From: Ascoidea asiatica | Taxonomy: Eukaryota > Ascomycota > Saccharomycetes > Ascoideales > Ascoideaceae | Assembly (NCBI GenBank): GCA_001600695.1 | Contig: BCKQ01000008.1 | Span: forward strand, 593,488 to 657,487 | Length of the DNA stretch: 64,000 nt | Direction of reading: 5' to 3' | Part shown: piece by piece, positions 9,801 through 22,067 of the stretch | Numbering within the stretch: position 1 is the stretch's first letter | Layout: the number at the start of each line of letters is the position of its first letter | Notes under the pieces: model-generated | What the model was told of the DNA's origin: nothing | Databases searched by the model: none | Seen by the model: only the letters and a program-made list of their open reading frames with translations | Position numbers and translations under genes: made by a program

Positions 9801-11991
9801 TATTATCATTTTTAGCTTTCATTAGACTTGTAACATTGATTATATTTGACTTGGGATCCATTTTTGTGTCAATAATTTGAGACTCAATAGATAAATTTTT
9901 CATAATTAAATTTTCCTCTAATTCTTTCTTTTCTATTTCTTCTTTCTCTTCTAGTTTTGTTTCTACTTTCTCTTCTAGTTTTTTTTCTATTTTTTCTTTT
10001 ATATTTTCTTCACTGTTTTCCTGTATATTTTCTTTTATATCCTTCTCTACATTTTTTTCAACTTTTTCGTCTTCATCTTGTTCTTCTTCATCATCAAAAA
10101 TAACACGCTTTGGTCGGGTATTTCCTAGTAATAAATTTTCATTACTAGATTTAATTTCATCATTTTTTTCATCTGAGTCAGTATCACTACTACTATCAAT
10201 TATTATTATTTGAGATTCAGGAGGAGGAATAAATGGTTTATTATCATTTCTTGAAAATCTCCTTCTTTTTTTTTCTCTTTCAGAATATCTACTTGGAGAT
10301 GTTAAAGACATACCAGAAGAAGTTAATTGTTCTAAGATTGATCTTCTTTTTCTTTTTTTATTATTATATTCAGGTTTTGATTTAGTTATTGAAATTTGTG
10401 GAACTGGGGTTATAGAAGTTTTAGAAGTTTTTACACTTGTAATTGATGAAATTGATTTATTTTTATTTTGATCTTTAATAACTTTAATTTTTTTATTTTC
10501 AATAGAAGAATTTTTTTTTAAAGAAAAAGTTTCAGTTGAGAAGGAATAAATAAATTTTGAAGAATTATAATTTAAAATTAATAAAGGAAAAATTCCATTT
10601 TGTTGAATATTTGTAGTATCTTTAAAAATTGTAGCTTTTGATTTTAAAGTTGTTAAACAATTTATAAATTTTAAAATTTTATGAGAAACAAATAATTCAA
10701 GATAAATATTATTATTTTTTAATAAAAAATCAAAATCAGAATTTTTTTTAAAAAATTCAATAGGTTTTTTAAAAATAATTAATAATTGATTATTTAATTT
10801 ATTAAATTCATTAATAAAATCAATTTCAAATTTATCTTTACTTAATTTTAATTCATCTTTAGTAGTTAATTTTGAATTTAAATTTAAATTTTTATCATTT
10901 TTACTAAAATCTTTTACCATATTTCTTTTATGAATATATTTTAAATATTGAGATTTAAAAGCAATTTTATTTAAATTATTATAAAATAAATTTAAAATTT
11001 TAAATTGAAAAAATAATTGAAAATTTTTAAAAGATGAAGGATAATTTAATAAATTTAAAAATGGAAAATTTTTTAAAGAATTTATTAAATTTAAAGGAGT
11101 TTTAATATTATTATTATTTAAATTTATTAAAAATTGATTATAATTAAAATTATTTATAATTTGTTCTTGTTTAAAAAAAAAAGAAAATTCTAAAATTGAA
11201 TTTTCAATATTAATATATGAATTTATAGTAATATCTTTTAAAGAAAATTTTATATTATTTATTGAAAATGGATTTAATAATAATAAATTTCTTAAAGTTA
11301 TTTTAGATTGAATAATTTCAATAAATTTTTCAATATTTTCAAGAAATAAAAGATCATTTATAAAAAAAAAATTATCATAATTATTATTATTATTATTATT
11401 ATTTAAAATAGTTAAAAGATAAATAATTCTTAAGAAAATTAAAGATAATTTAAAGCAATTTGTATTTGAGGTTTCTTGATTGAAATTTAAGAATTTAAGT
11501 GATAAATTAAAAGGTATTTTTGAGTTATTATTATTATTATTATTAGTAGTAGTGATAATATTATTATTTGAAGATATTAATGGAATTAATAAATTTAAAA
11601 AGTTTAAAGATAATTGAGAAAAGATATTATCATTTGAATTAGAAGAGTAATCTAAATCTAAATCTGAATCTGAATTTGAATCTGAATCTGAATATGAATA
11701 TGAGTTATTATTATTATTGAATAAAATATTTTTATAAAGATTTAAATTTAAATTTTTTGAAAAATTTAAAATTAATAAAATTTTAAATTTTTTTAAATAT
11801 AATAATATATTCCAATTTTCATTAATAAATATTAAAAAAATTGAATTATAATTATTTTCTAAAATTAAATTTTTTTTTTTTTTACTTAAATTAAAATAAC
11901 GATTATTAGAATTTTCTAAATTTGAAGATATAGATATATTATTATTTTCTAGAATAAATAAATTATAAAATATATAATCTGAATCATTTAA

Positions 11992-12069
<78 letters not shown>

Positions 12070-12174
12070 TTTATCATTTTGAAGATTTAAACTTTTTGAG
12101 ATGTAAATTGAGAATAGATCTATAAGAAAATCAGAACTTAAGGAAATATTATTATTTGAATCATTTTGATTCAT
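6817..12174 (-). CDS. Giant Rsc7/Swp82-domain protein (chromatin-remodeller subunit-like)
   Basis: 1785 residues in one open frame. Residues about 975-1130 match the Rsc7/Swp82 (CRC subunit) family: a DPKGEKKISKNG lead-in, then TFTLPGKGKMLYCLA, then PVRSLFLILGARIIQNGVRL followed by IDDYWE. Family knowledge: Npl6/Rsc7 belongs to RSC and Swp82 to SWI/SNF in yeast, both usually 435-625 residues, so this protein is about three times longer. Before the domain are a poly-Asn tract (about residues 35-61), a hydrophobic N-terminal region with a spacing that recalls Ulp/SENP proteases, a basic patch (KKRKRRS near 615) and acidic repeats. After it comes a long disordered acidic region and a C-terminal coiled coil from about 1615. 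Ns occur at several codons. The domain call is strong; paralogue identity (NPL6 or SWP82) is open. Confidence 0.8.
12007..12070. repeat. (ATT)n microsatellite encoding poly-Asn
   Basis: An almost pure trinucleotide run inside the Rsc7/Swp82-domain gene, encoding about 26 Asn in the minus-strand reading. Confidence 0.9.
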
Positions 12175-12532
12175 TTCCTGATTATGATTATGAATATAAT
12201 ATTTGATTAATTATTAATACAATCAATGTCTTTTTAAAAGAATGTTTATAATGAATTGATTGAATTCATTAATCATTTAATCATTTAATTTATTGTTGTT
12301 ATTGTTATTGTTATTTTGTTATTTTGTTATTTTGTTGTCTCCCACCGTTTAAATCAATAATCAATAAAAGCTGGAGAAACAGAACAGGGCTCTGCTTCAG
12401 GGCTCTGCTTCAGGGCTCTATGGGCAAAGCAGCGCCGTGGAAGTGGTCTCGATGCCGATAACAGAATAATGTATTTATTTGTATTACAGTTATTACAGTT
12501 ATTACAGTTATTGTATTATTAAATGTGTATAT
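12175..12532. other. Promoter region of the Rsc7/Swp82-domain gene
   Basis: No gene seen. TTGTTA/TTTTG simple repeats at about 12290-12335 are followed by a G+C-richer patch at 12355-12465 that includes the 13-bp tandem repeat described separately and a TGGTCTC at 12444. Confidence 0.6.
12385..12420. repeat. 13-bp G+C-rich tandem repeat, 2.8 copies
   Basis: CAGGGCTCTGCTT at 12385-12397 and 12398-12410, then a partial copy at 12411-12420. It is unusual because nearly all other tandem repeats here are A+T only. Confidence 0.9.
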
Positions 12533-13015
12533 TCACTTTTGTTTATTTGAAATATTTTGAGTTTTGAGATTTTCTTTTTTTAAAAATTTAATTTCATCTT
12601 GTAAATTTTTTATTTTACTAACTTCAAATTTAAGATCTTTTATATATTGATTTTTTTTTTTTCTAAATGCTCTTTGAGCAATTCTATTTTGTAAAGCTCT
12701 TTTTGTTAATTTTAATGATTTTATTATTTTACTTTTTTTTGATATTATTTTTTTAACTAAATTACTATTATTGATTTCATTATTATTTTTATCCTCATTT
12801 TCACTATTACTACTATTATCATTAATATTATTATTAATATTATTATTAATATTATTACCAAATTTATTGATCAAATTCAAATTATCTTGAATCTGATCAT
12901 TTATTTGATTTTCAATTTGTTTTTCAATGTTTTGAATTTGATTAAAATCTTGAATTATATTATCTTCTTCTCCTTCTTTCTCTTTTCTTTTCTTTTTTTT
13001 ATTACAATTATTCAT
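12533..13015 (-). CDS. Small bZIP transcription factor, Yap/AP-1 type basic region
   Basis: 160 residues. After a Lys/Glu start (KKKKRKEKEGEE) and an Asn/Gln-rich middle, residues about 98-125 form a bZIP basic region, LQNRIAQRAFRKKKNQYIKD, with the N-x-x-A-Q-R-A-F-R pattern of fungal AP-1/Yap proteins. The zipper that follows (about 125-152) is short, with Val, Ile, Leu and Ile at the heptad positions. No Yap1-type cysteine-rich domain is present, so this is not YAP1 itself. It may be one of the smaller Yap-like or Hapx-like factors; target genes cannot be told from the sequence. Confidence 0.8.
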   Translation of the reverse strand: MNNCNKKKKRKEKEGEEDNIIQDFNQIQNIEKQIENQINDQIQDNLNLINKFGNNINNNINNNINDNSSNSENEDKNNNEINNSNLVKKIISKKSKIIKSLKLTKRALQNRIAQRAFRKKKNQYIKDLKFEVSKIKNLQDEIKFLKKENLKTQNISNKQK

Positions 13016-13635
13016 CTCTGAATTTAAATAAAGAGATGATTTCCAAAGATTATTGGGTATACTTATATCATTACCATTATCATTACAATTATCATTTTTA
13101 TTATCATTTATATTATCATTTATATTATTAATATTTGTAATATCATTTTTAAAATGTCGATTTCAATCTTAGTTTTTTTTTTTTTTTTTGCAGTTTCACT
13201 TTTCATAATTCAAAGTCAATGTTTTCAAAATNAAACTTTATTTAATTTATTATATCCTGAAATTTCTCACAATTTTCTTAAAACTGAATAAAACAAGATT
13301 AAATCATGGTAAAATCAAAGGGGAAAGTGAAAGTATTTTAATAGAATTCTGATCACTTCTAATTCTTTTTCAATACCATGACAGGATCCTAGAATTACTG
13401 CTCTTCTGCACGGTCCTAAAATAGATTATTTACGCGTTGTTTTTATTTTTATTTCATTTACGCGACTTTTTAAAGAACTCCCATGAACTTGGTCTCAGAT
13501 GCAATTTAGAATATAAAGCAAAAAAATATATATATATATATGTTATATTATATTATATTATATGATATTATTAATAATCTACAGTATCTATAAAAAAAGA
13601 ATTTGAATTTAAATCAAAAAGAATTTCAAATGTAT
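13016..13635. other. Intergenic region upstream of the bZIP gene
   Basis: No gene seen. ATT/ATC simple sequence lies near the bZIP start. A G+C-richer patch at 13375-13500 holds ACGCGT (13432), a nearby TTTACGCGA and TGGTCTC (13490-13496). Near the CSC1 stop there is an (AT)n/TATAT run at about 13525-13565. Confidence 0.6.
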
Positions 13636-13842
13636 TTATTCCCATTCAAGTAATCTGATACGTTTTCTAACTGTACCTTCATTATTTGCCATAATTACAT
13701 GATCTCCTTCAATTGCAATCCATGGTCCATCTAAAGCTTCAAATAAATATGGATATTCATAACTTTGATTTTTTTCTCTTCTTTCATCTAATGTTTTCTT
13801 ACTTGAAAATCTTTTAATCATTTGTCTAACATTTTCTCTTGA

Positions 13843-13874
<32 letters not shown>

Positions 13875-16674
13875 CATTATTATTACCATCTCTATGAAAA
13901 TTACTTATACTATTTCTATGAAAAAATCTATTATTATAACTTAGTAAATTTGGATTAAATGTTGGTGATGAAATCAGATTTTCTCTACTTCTAGATTCTA
14001 TTGGTGTAATTGATTGATTGGAATTATTATTATTACCAGAATTATTATTAATATTCTCATTATGTTCTTCTTCTTGTTGAATTTCTTCTTCTCCTCGTAT
14101 AGCTCTTAATGCAATAAAATATGATAATGGTAAATATCTTCTTTGAAATTCATATAAAAATCCAATAGTTAATATTGGTAATGGTGTTAAACATGTTGCT
14201 AATACATATGCATTTAATAATGCTAATGTTCCTGCCATTGTTAATTGTAATAATAATAATCCTAAAATTATTCTTCTAAAAATTATTGGCCAAACTTTTC
14301 CAGTTGAATGTGGTGGATGTGCCATTGAATAAACTAATTGATATTTATAAACATAATATCCAATAATAAAATAAACAATACCTGCTGCTAAAATTTTTGT
14401 TGATAAAACTGAATACATTAAAACAATTATTAATATTAATAAAGGTTGTGGTAATGTTAATCCAAAATTAAATATTGGTGGTTTATATAAATTTCTATGT
14501 TGTCTTGGTGTTTTACATGTAATTTTATTAAATGGAAATTGAAATAAATTTCCAATTAATAATAATCTAAATGGAAACATACCAATACCTTGAAAAATTA
14601 TTAGATCAACATAAAATACTGAAAATTCTCTTAAACTACTTGCTAATTGTTTTGCAATTTTTGTTGTATCACTTAAAAATCCCCAATATGTTGATGCAGT
14701 TCCTGCTAATGTAAAAACTAAAAATAAATTAACAAAAACATAAAAAAAATTTTTTGAAACAATTGATAATTCTTGTTCTCCATAACTTATAAATCCTTGT
14801 TTTGATGATAACCATGAATAAAAAAATGGTATAATAAAATTTAAAAATGTAAAAATATATGTTGGTAAAAGTCCACTTATAAAATTTTCTGCCCATTTAT
14901 TTCTTTTTAAAAAATTTCCTAAAGCTGGCCAAAATCTAGTTATAGTTTTTGTATTTAATAATGTTGCAAGATATGAAACTGGAAATAATAATCCTATTGA
15001 TAATACTGATATTAAAAAAAATATAGTATATTGTTTAATTAATTTTTGTCTTTTTGATAAACAAACATTTTTCCAAATTAAATCATGTGGAGCTGGAGCT
15101 AAATGACTTATTAAATAATTTACATGAGGATCAATTACAGCTTGTGCTGCCATTTGAGCACTTGCAACAGTATCCATAGTTATAAAAGCTGTTGGAGTTG
15201 CAGAATAATGATAATTTCTTGCATTTAAAATTTCTTGATCAATTAATTCAAGATTATTTGATAAATAATCAATTGCATCAACTTTTTTACCAAATAAACC
15301 AAATTTTCCAATTCTAATTTTTGGTCTTCTATGATTATAAGATGAAGCAGCTAAATTTAAAATTCCTGTACTTTGTATAGATAAATTATCATTACTTTCA
15401 TCATTAATTTCATTATTATATATATTATTTATTGGATTTCTAATTTCATTATTATTATTGGCATTGTTATTATCATTGTAGTTGAAATTTTGAGTTGATT
15501 GAAGATCATTTTGATTTAAAATCAGTGGTTCTTCATCATCATATAAATCTAAATCTGAAGTTTCAGAATCAGATAAAGAAGTTAAAGAATCTATAACTGT
15601 ATGATTAATATTATTTATATTATTTGAAGGACTTGCTTCTATATCATTATCAAATAGATCATTATTAATTATACTTTGATTTCTATTAACTCTATTATTT
15701 TGATTTTGATTTTGATTGTTGGTAGTAATATTATCTTGATATGGAGTTATATTATTACTTGAATTTAAAGGTAAAAATTCATTAATATGAAAATTTTTAA
15801 TATTATTAACATTTTCAATTTGATTTTTATTTGAACCTAAATAAATTGACCAAAATTTTTCTAAATTTTTAATAATTTTTTTTCTTTGAAAAAATAAATT
15901 ATTTAATTTTTTCCATTCTTTACATAAAATTACTGAATTTACATTACCAATATTTAAATTTTGAATTAAATTTTTTAAAATTTTTTCATTTCTTAAATCT
16001 GGAGGTATACCAGATAATAATATTGTTCTATCAGTTATTGAATTTTGATTTGCTAAATAAGCTTGTCTTATATGAAGTATATGATTTGTTTCATTAAATA
16101 ATATTGAAGCAGTTAAAAAAGTGAATAAATAAGTAAAAAAAACATATAACCAAAGAAATAAAGGATATTCTTCTGGAATTTCTTTATTTAAAGAATTATT
16201 ATTTTGATCATCATGAATATTATGATCATTATCAAAATCTCCGGTGAAATAAAATCTTATTGGACTTATAATCAAAGAAGCAAAAATAAATAAAATTAAT
16301 AAAATTTTAATTGACATTTTAAAAAAAGATAAAAATACAAAAGCATCTAAACCNGAATTTTGTAAAATATCATTTTCATTTAATTTAATTAAAGTTATAA
16401 TCCAATTAAATAAATTTTTATTTGATAATTTTGGTAAAGATTTTCTTCTTAATAATCTTGAAGAATAAAAATTTGACCATTTAATTCTTAATATTGAAAA
16501 AGTAATAAAAGCAAAAATACCTAAAATTAAAGCAATAAATATTTGAGTTTTAACAACTCTTGCAGGAGGTTTTCTTATATCTACAATTGGAGGATCATCA
16601 GGATCAGTTATATTTGATTGATTATTTATATTTAAAGAATTATAAAAGATAAAAATATCATTAAATTTATTCAT
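13636..16674 (-). CDS. CSC1: OSCA/TMEM63-type stress-gated cation channel
   Basis: 1012 residues with about eleven predicted membrane segments: one near residue 45, two near 110-190, then a large cytosolic loop (about 200-500), a block of helices at about 520-850, and a soluble tail. The loop carries the family's RNA-recognition-like segment (TDRTILLSGIPPDLRNEKI near 220) and a long Asn/Asp-rich insert. PHDLIWKNV near 508 and the GTASTYWGF region are typical. Family knowledge: Csc1 opens in response to membrane tension or hyperosmotic shock; yeasts have several paralogues (CSC1, RSN1, PHM7, SPO75). The N-terminal PPARVVKTQIFIALILGI favours the CSC1 branch. One N lies in the first third. Confidence 0.85.
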
Positions 16675-17901
16675 TTTTTCTTTTTTTCTTTATTTTTTTT
16701 TTGAAGTAATATAAGAAACTAAAATTAGATTTATAAATAAAATATTATTTTTTTTATATAAGGTAATTGCTCATTATGTTTTGGTATTGATATGATATGA
16801 TTAAATTATGAATATTCTTTTGATGATTTATTAGTTCTTATTATCTTCTCGTTGCTGTTATTGATATTGATATTGATATTGATATTGATGTTGATATTCC
16901 TGTAGTTATTTCAATATGTTGTTGAAGAGTATTTCTAATATAAGTCACAATCCTGGAGACAGATAGTGATAAAAAGATTGTTACTTCAGCATGAGATAAG
17001 TGATAATGAATTTGATAGAGGAATGCGGATACAGCACGGATCCCAGTCCGGATATACGAGGACGGAAATGGGCTCAGAGACAAAACAGTTGAGGGAATTC
17101 CGGCCAGAAGTGGTCGGATGATCGTGTTGNGCANACTTACCGAGGGTTCTGTTTGCAGAAGGTATTCCGGTTGTTTGTTTTCGAGATCTTTGGGCCACTT
17201 TTTGTCAACTTTGGGTTACTTTTAAAAAGCGGTACCAAAGGGGACGTGCGTTATTTTGCATTTAGGGCTCTAATTTATATCTTTAATCGGTNNTGCGTTA
17301 GGACAAAAAAAAGCTGTATATGGGNCAAGCTTTGCAGGGTCCGGAAACTTTCAGTAGCAGAAATTTTGAAATCTGCCACTTTCTGATAACGAAATTTAAA
17401 ATGATTGAAATTGAATGAAGTTGATTGAAGTTGAATTCTGGTTTAGTCTTGAATAGCAATCGAAAGGAAAGAAATGTTATGTTTGTACAGGGCAATTTGT
17501 AAGCAGAGGGTAGGTATTTTCTTTTATTATTTCCCACTAGAGAAATTTATGATCTCATATAAAGTAATAATGTCAAATAAAACATTGGAAAATATTTCGA
17601 TTGCTACTGGGAAATTACTTAACTAAGATTTAATTGCAAGCAATTGATTTATTATTATTATTATTGCTATAATAACAAATTGAAATGAGTGATTGAATCT
17701 ATTTGAGAGAGATTTGGAGAAGGATATTAAAAAAGTATATATAAATATGGATAATTTTCTTTTACTTTTTAATTATATATTTTATATTTTGTTTTNGTAA
17801 TTTATAATTATTAATTGAATAATTAATTAGTTTTTCAAATTTTACTTTATCAAATACTTTNTCAATTGCTTTGAATAATATATTTTTTAAGATTTAATAA
17901 A
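16675..17901. other. Divergent promoter region with a CGG-rich island
   Basis: No gene supported. Near CSC1 there is a (GATATT)n run at about 16858-16890. The island at about 16930-17390 is G+C-richer and has six CGG triplets on the plus strand at 17026, 17037, 17049, 17063, 17101 and 17115. Open frames over it are short and lack recognisable domains. The rest is AT-rich. Confidence 0.6.
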
Positions 17902-18780
17902 ATGGCAGAGAGTAGATCAATTTTAGTTTCAAGTCAATTTTTAACAATTGTTTCATTTGTTTTATCAATTTATGGAAATTTTCGTTATTTAATATTTGGT
18001 AAATCTGATCCATTTGATGAAAATGATCCTTTTCATATTGGTATTACTCCATTTACATCAAATATTTTTTTTATATTTATATTTTGGTTTGCACTTTATG
18101 GTTTTCAATTATCTTTTATTTTACAATTATTTTATCCAGATGATAATAAAGGTTCAACAAATTTAACTTCAATTACTGATGATTCAACAAGATTAACAAT
18201 TTCTCAAATTGTTGGATGGCATTTTGTTATATTTAATTCTTTAACTTTTGTTTGGTCAATTTTATTTGGTAATGGTCATTATATATTATCTGAAATTATA
18301 GTTATTGCAAATTTATTTAATATATTTTCATTATATTTAATTTATAAAACTTATAAATTAAAAAATGTTACTAATTTTTTCTTAATTCATATTTCAAATG
18401 TTGCTATGCCACTTTCTTGGTTAATTTATTTATTATTTTGGAATGGTGCAGTTATGTTTCATTCACATTTAAATTTATTTTCAAGAATTTTAGCAAATAT
18501 TTTCATTTGGGATTTTTTGATTATTCCAATAATATTTTTAATTTTTTTTAAAGATTGGACAATTTCTTTAATCACAAGTTATTTAATGTTAAGTCTTGGT
18601 TTTGGACAATTATTTACAAAAATTTTTGCACTTCAATGGATTTTTGCTTTTATAATTTCTGGAATTTTATTTGTTATTAGTATCATGGCTGTTACAGGTT
18701 CAACTTTAAATACTTTAAGTGAAACAACAAATGAATTTGTTGAAGATAGAGAAAGAGCTCCATTATTAACTTCATCATAA
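17902..18780 (+). CDS. Multi-pass membrane protein, fungal family of unknown function (possibly DUF1774)
   Basis: 292 residues, with about eight hydrophobic segments spaced along the chain and short polar loops. The only long soluble parts are a loop near residues 80-105 and a tail that ends ERAPLLTSS, which contains an acidic dileucine-like sorting signal (ERAPLL). The layout, the N-terminal SSQFLTIVSFVLSIYGN and the WHFVIFNSLTFVWSILFG segment recall the small fungal DUF1774 family of endomembrane proteins; that is my best match, not a proven one. No catalytic or transport motif is visible. The start ATG follows a purine-rich stretch and fits the neighbouring genes. Confidence 0.75.
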   Translation: MAESRSILVSSQFLTIVSFVLSIYGNFRYLIFGKSDPFDENDPFHIGITPFTSNIFFIFIFWFALYGFQLSFILQLFYPDDNKGSTNLTSITDDSTRLTISQIVGWHFVIFNSLTFVWSILFGNGHYILSEIIVIANLFNIFSLYLIYKTYKLKNVTNFFLIHISNVAMPLSWLIYLLFWNGAVMFHSHLNLFSRILANIFIWDFLIIPIIFLIFFKDWTISLITSYLMLSLGFGQLFTKIFALQWIFAFIISGILFVISIMAVTGSTLNTLSETTNEFVEDRERAPLLTSS

Positions 18781-20302
18781 CTTCATAACTTCATAATTTC
18801 ATAATTATAATACTCTAGTTTATATATAATAAATATAATATGTATTATATATAATATAATAAATATAATATGTATTATATATAATATAATTTAATATAAT
18901 ATCTAGTTTTAAATTCAATTACCCCATAATTATTCAATTACTCAAATACTCAGTTATTTCAAATACTGAATTACTCAATTATTTAAACTGATTTTGATTT
19001 TTTGATTGGATAAAAATTAAAAAAACAGAACGAAACGAAAGAAATTGAATCAGTCCACTTTAATTCAGAAATTTCTTAGTGTATTCAAAGTATTAAAAGT
19101 TAAATAAATGATATGATTTATATATATTAATACAAACAAACTTTCGATTAGATCATTCAAGAAATAGGTTTAGCATATAAGGATATTAGGGTATAGATCC
19201 GGATCTGGATCTGGGGTAAAAATTAATCATCACAAAAAATGAGTATAAACTGCGGGTGTGAGCGGCCCGTGTGCAATAAGAGCTCAACGCAAAACCAACA
19301 GCGCAAAAAGAGCCCGGGCCAAAGTCCGTTTGCACCCGTGCCTGGGCCGGGATGACTGTTGCGGGAACGAAACACTGCGGGAAGGAAGTTCTGCTCCGAG
19401 CTCTGCTGCTGAGTGCCCCACTTTTGCTGTATAGTGGCTGGTGTGCGTCTGACAGCGTTTTTTGCAGCCCTCGGAGTATCCCAGAGAGGCAATCCTGTGC
19501 CGCAGCTGGAGACTTCCTTTGTGCCTGCCTTAGTCCAGAGGGAAAAACCTGCCCCACTTACCTCAACAGACCAGTGTNTTATATCCTCCACCAAGCTATA
19601 ACTAGAATCCTGTAGCCACACCGTTTTTGTTACTTTATTCCTATAACATTCTTCTAGATATTCTCAGCGTATTCTGTGTAAAATNATCAGTAACAAATCT
19701 CAAAAGGCTGATAATTCAATTCAACTTCTTTCTTTTCAACAATCTTGACCCCAGATTTTCTTACCAACCGAAAAACTTCATAATTCATATTTCATATTAC
19801 AAATCCATAATTCAAAGAACACTTTGCTCAAAAGCGACCAAACTGAATTATTCCAGCTGGCTTTTTCTTTCAGGTTATTACTAATTACAGTCAAATATTT
19901 TAATATTCTTACTCTAATTCTTATTCCCTTTCTTTTTTGTTTGCTTTTTTTCTCTTTTTTTTCTCTATTCTTTTCTAATTCGCTTAGTTTTTAGATTCTT
20001 TTCCGTTTTTTAATTCCCAAAGCTTTATTAAAGTATTACTAATGTAATGGTAATTTGATTGAAATTTTCTTTGGTTTACAATGATTTAATATCATTTCTT
20101 TTATCTTTACTTGTTATTCTATAAAAGGATTATATTTTCCCTTTCGTTTTTTTGAAATAAATCTATTAATTTTTTTTTTTTAATCTTTTTACTATTATTT
20201 ATTTATTTATTTATTTTTCATTATAATTATTATTTATTATAAGTATCGATATAGATATTAGTATAAATACATATAATATATATGATTAAAACTTACGTTA
20301 AA
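18781..20302. other. 1.5-kb promoter region of the aldehyde dehydrogenase gene
   Basis: No gene supported. AT simple repeats (ATAATATAATAAAT) at 18820-18900 are followed by a strongly G+C-richer island at about 19190-19620 with overlapping open frames on both strands, none of which contains a known domain. From 19630 the sequence is pyrimidine-rich, as is usual before highly expressed yeast genes. Confidence 0.6.
20120..20127 (+). promoter_or_regulatory. TATA box of the aldehyde dehydrogenase gene
   Basis: TATAAAAG fits the yeast TATAWAWR consensus and lies 183 bp before the preferred start codon, in a T-rich context. Confidence 0.55.
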
Positions 20303-21796
20303 ATGGCTTCCGAACAATTTAAAACAATTCTTTTACCAAATGGTATCAAATATCAACAACCAATTGGTTTATTTATAAATAACAATTTTGTTTCTTCAAA
20401 AAGTGGTAAAACTTTTAATTCAATTAATCCTTCAAATGAAGAAATTATAACTTCATTAGCTGAAGCTCAAGAAGATGATGTTAATGATGCTGTTTCTTAT
20501 GCCTCAACAGCTTTTAAATCTTGGTCAACTTGTGATCCAATTATTAGAACAAATGCTCTTTATAAATTAGGTGATTTACTTGAAAAAAATAAAGATTTAC
20601 TTGCAATGATTGAATCTTTTGATAATGGTAAATCTTTACTTTGTTCTAAAAATGATGTAAGAGTTTCAATTAATTATATTAAATCTTGTGCAGGTTGGTG
20701 TGATAAAATTGATGGTAGAACAATAGAAACTGGTGATACTCATTTTTCTTTTACAAGAAGAGAACCTTTAGGTGTTTGTGGTCAAATTATTCCATGGAAT
20801 TTTCCTTTATTAATGTTTTGTTGGAAAATTGGTCCTGCTTTAGCTTGTGGTAATACTGTTGTTTTAAAACCTGCTTCTGCAACTCCATTATCTGCTTTAT
20901 TTGCTGCTAATCTTTGTAAAGAAGCTGGAATTCCAAAAGGTGTCGTTAATGTTATTCCAGGTTCTGGTAGAAAATGTGGAGAAGCAATTTTAAAACATAA
21001 AAAAATTAAAAAAATTGCATTCACAGGTTCAACTGAAATTGGTAGACATGTAATGATTTCTGCTGCAACTCATGGTTTAAAAAAAGTAACTTTAGAATTA
21101 GGTGGAAAATCTGCTAATATTGTTTTTAATGATGCTGATATTCAACCAACTGTTCAAAATTTAATTACTGGTATATTTTTTAATGGTGGTGAAGTTTGTT
21201 GTGCAGGTTCAAGAATTTATATTCAAAGTGGTATTTATGATAAAATTATGCCAATTTTAAAAGAAAAAGTTGAAGCTTTAAAAATTGGTGATCCTTTTGA
21301 AAAAGATATATTTCAAGGTGCTCAAACAACTCCTGATCAATTTCAAACTGTTTTAGATTATATTAATATTGGTAAAAATGAAGGTGCAAAACTTTTTACT
21401 GGTGGTTCAAGAATTGGTAATAAAGGATTTTTCCTTCAACCAACTATTTTTACTGATGTTAAAGAAGATATGAAAATTGTTAAAGAAGAAATTTTTGGTC
21501 CAGTTGTATCTGTTTCTAAATTCGATACTATAGATGAAGTTGTAAGTTATGCAAATGATTCTGATTTTGGGTTAGGTGGTGGTATTCATACTAAAGATNT
21601 TAATAAAGCTTTAGCTGTTTCAAAAAGAATTGAAACTGGTACTGTTTGGGTTAATACTTATAACGATTTTCATCATTCTGTTCCATTTGGTGGTTACAAA
21701 GAAAGTGGAATTGGTAGAGAAATGGGCGAAGAAGCTTTATTAAATTATACTCAAACTAAAGCTGTAAGAATAAAACTTAATCCAACTGATTTTTAG
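20303..21796 (+). CDS. NAD(P)+-dependent aldehyde dehydrogenase, cytosolic ALD type
   Basis: 497 residues from the preferred ATG at 20303 (AAAATGGCT context); an in-frame ATG at 20282 would add 7 residues and no clear targeting peptide. Motifs: IIPWNFP near 163, FTGSTEIGR near 242, the general base in ELGGKS near 265, the catalytic Cys in [10 protein letters not shown] near 299, and EEIFGPVV near 397. Family knowledge: yeast ALD enzymes oxidise acetaldehyde and other aldehydes to acids. The sequence resembles cytosolic Ald6/Ald2/Ald3 ([15 protein letters not shown] at the start, KAVRIKL at the end) more than the mitochondrial enzymes. It might also oxidise L-lactaldehyde from rhamnose breakdown, but it lies 28 kb from that cluster. 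Confidence 0.93.
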   Translation: MASEQFKTILLPNGIKYQQPIGLFINNNFVSSKSGKTFNSINPSNEEIITSLAEAQEDDVNDAVSYASTAFKSWSTCDPIIRTNALYKLGDLLEKNKDLLAMIESFDNGKSLLCSKNDVRVSINYIKSCAGWCDKIDGRTIETGDTHFSFTRREPLGVCGQIIPWNFPLLMFCWKIGPALACGNTVVLKPASATPLSALFAANLCKEAGIPKGVVNVIPGSGRKCGEAILKHKKIKKIAFTGSTEIGRHVMISAATHGLKKVTLELGGKSANIVFNDADIQPTVQNLITGIFFNGGEVCCAGSRIYIQSGIYDKIMPILKEKVEALKIGDPFEKDIFQGAQTTPDQFQTVLDYINIGKNEGAKLFTGGSRIGNKGFFLQPTIFTDVKEDMKIVKEEIFGPVVSVSKFDTIDEVVSYANDSDFGLGGGIHTKDXNKALAVSKRIETGTVWVNTYNDFHHSVPFGGYKESGIGREMGEEALLNYTQTKAVRIKLNPTDF

Positions 21797-22067
21797 TTTA
21801 AAATCAAAATAATAAACAATTAACGAAATGATTTAAATAATATTTATATATGAAACAAAAATAATAAAAGCATATCTCTTTTTTATGAAAATTTTGAAAT
21901 AAGCAACAATATATTTGTTGGATAAATTTTTAAATAAAACTACAATTTTTAATTTTTTTTTTTTTAAATTTAACTAAAATTTATACATTTGATAAAATAA
22001 AACATTTGATAATAAAAAAACATTGAAATAATCTAAAACTATTTATAATTAGAGAACAAAAATTGAA

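Noticed and set aside
6592-13437. Single ACGCGT boxes at 6592 and 13432
   Set aside because: Their number is what chance predicts for this length and composition; only the pair at POL31 was kept.
19186-19621. Open frames on both strands of the G+C-rich island before the aldehyde dehydrogenase
   Set aside because: Four frames overlap in the same 430 bp; composition reduces stop codons. No domain recognised, nor snRNA, SRP or RNase P signature.
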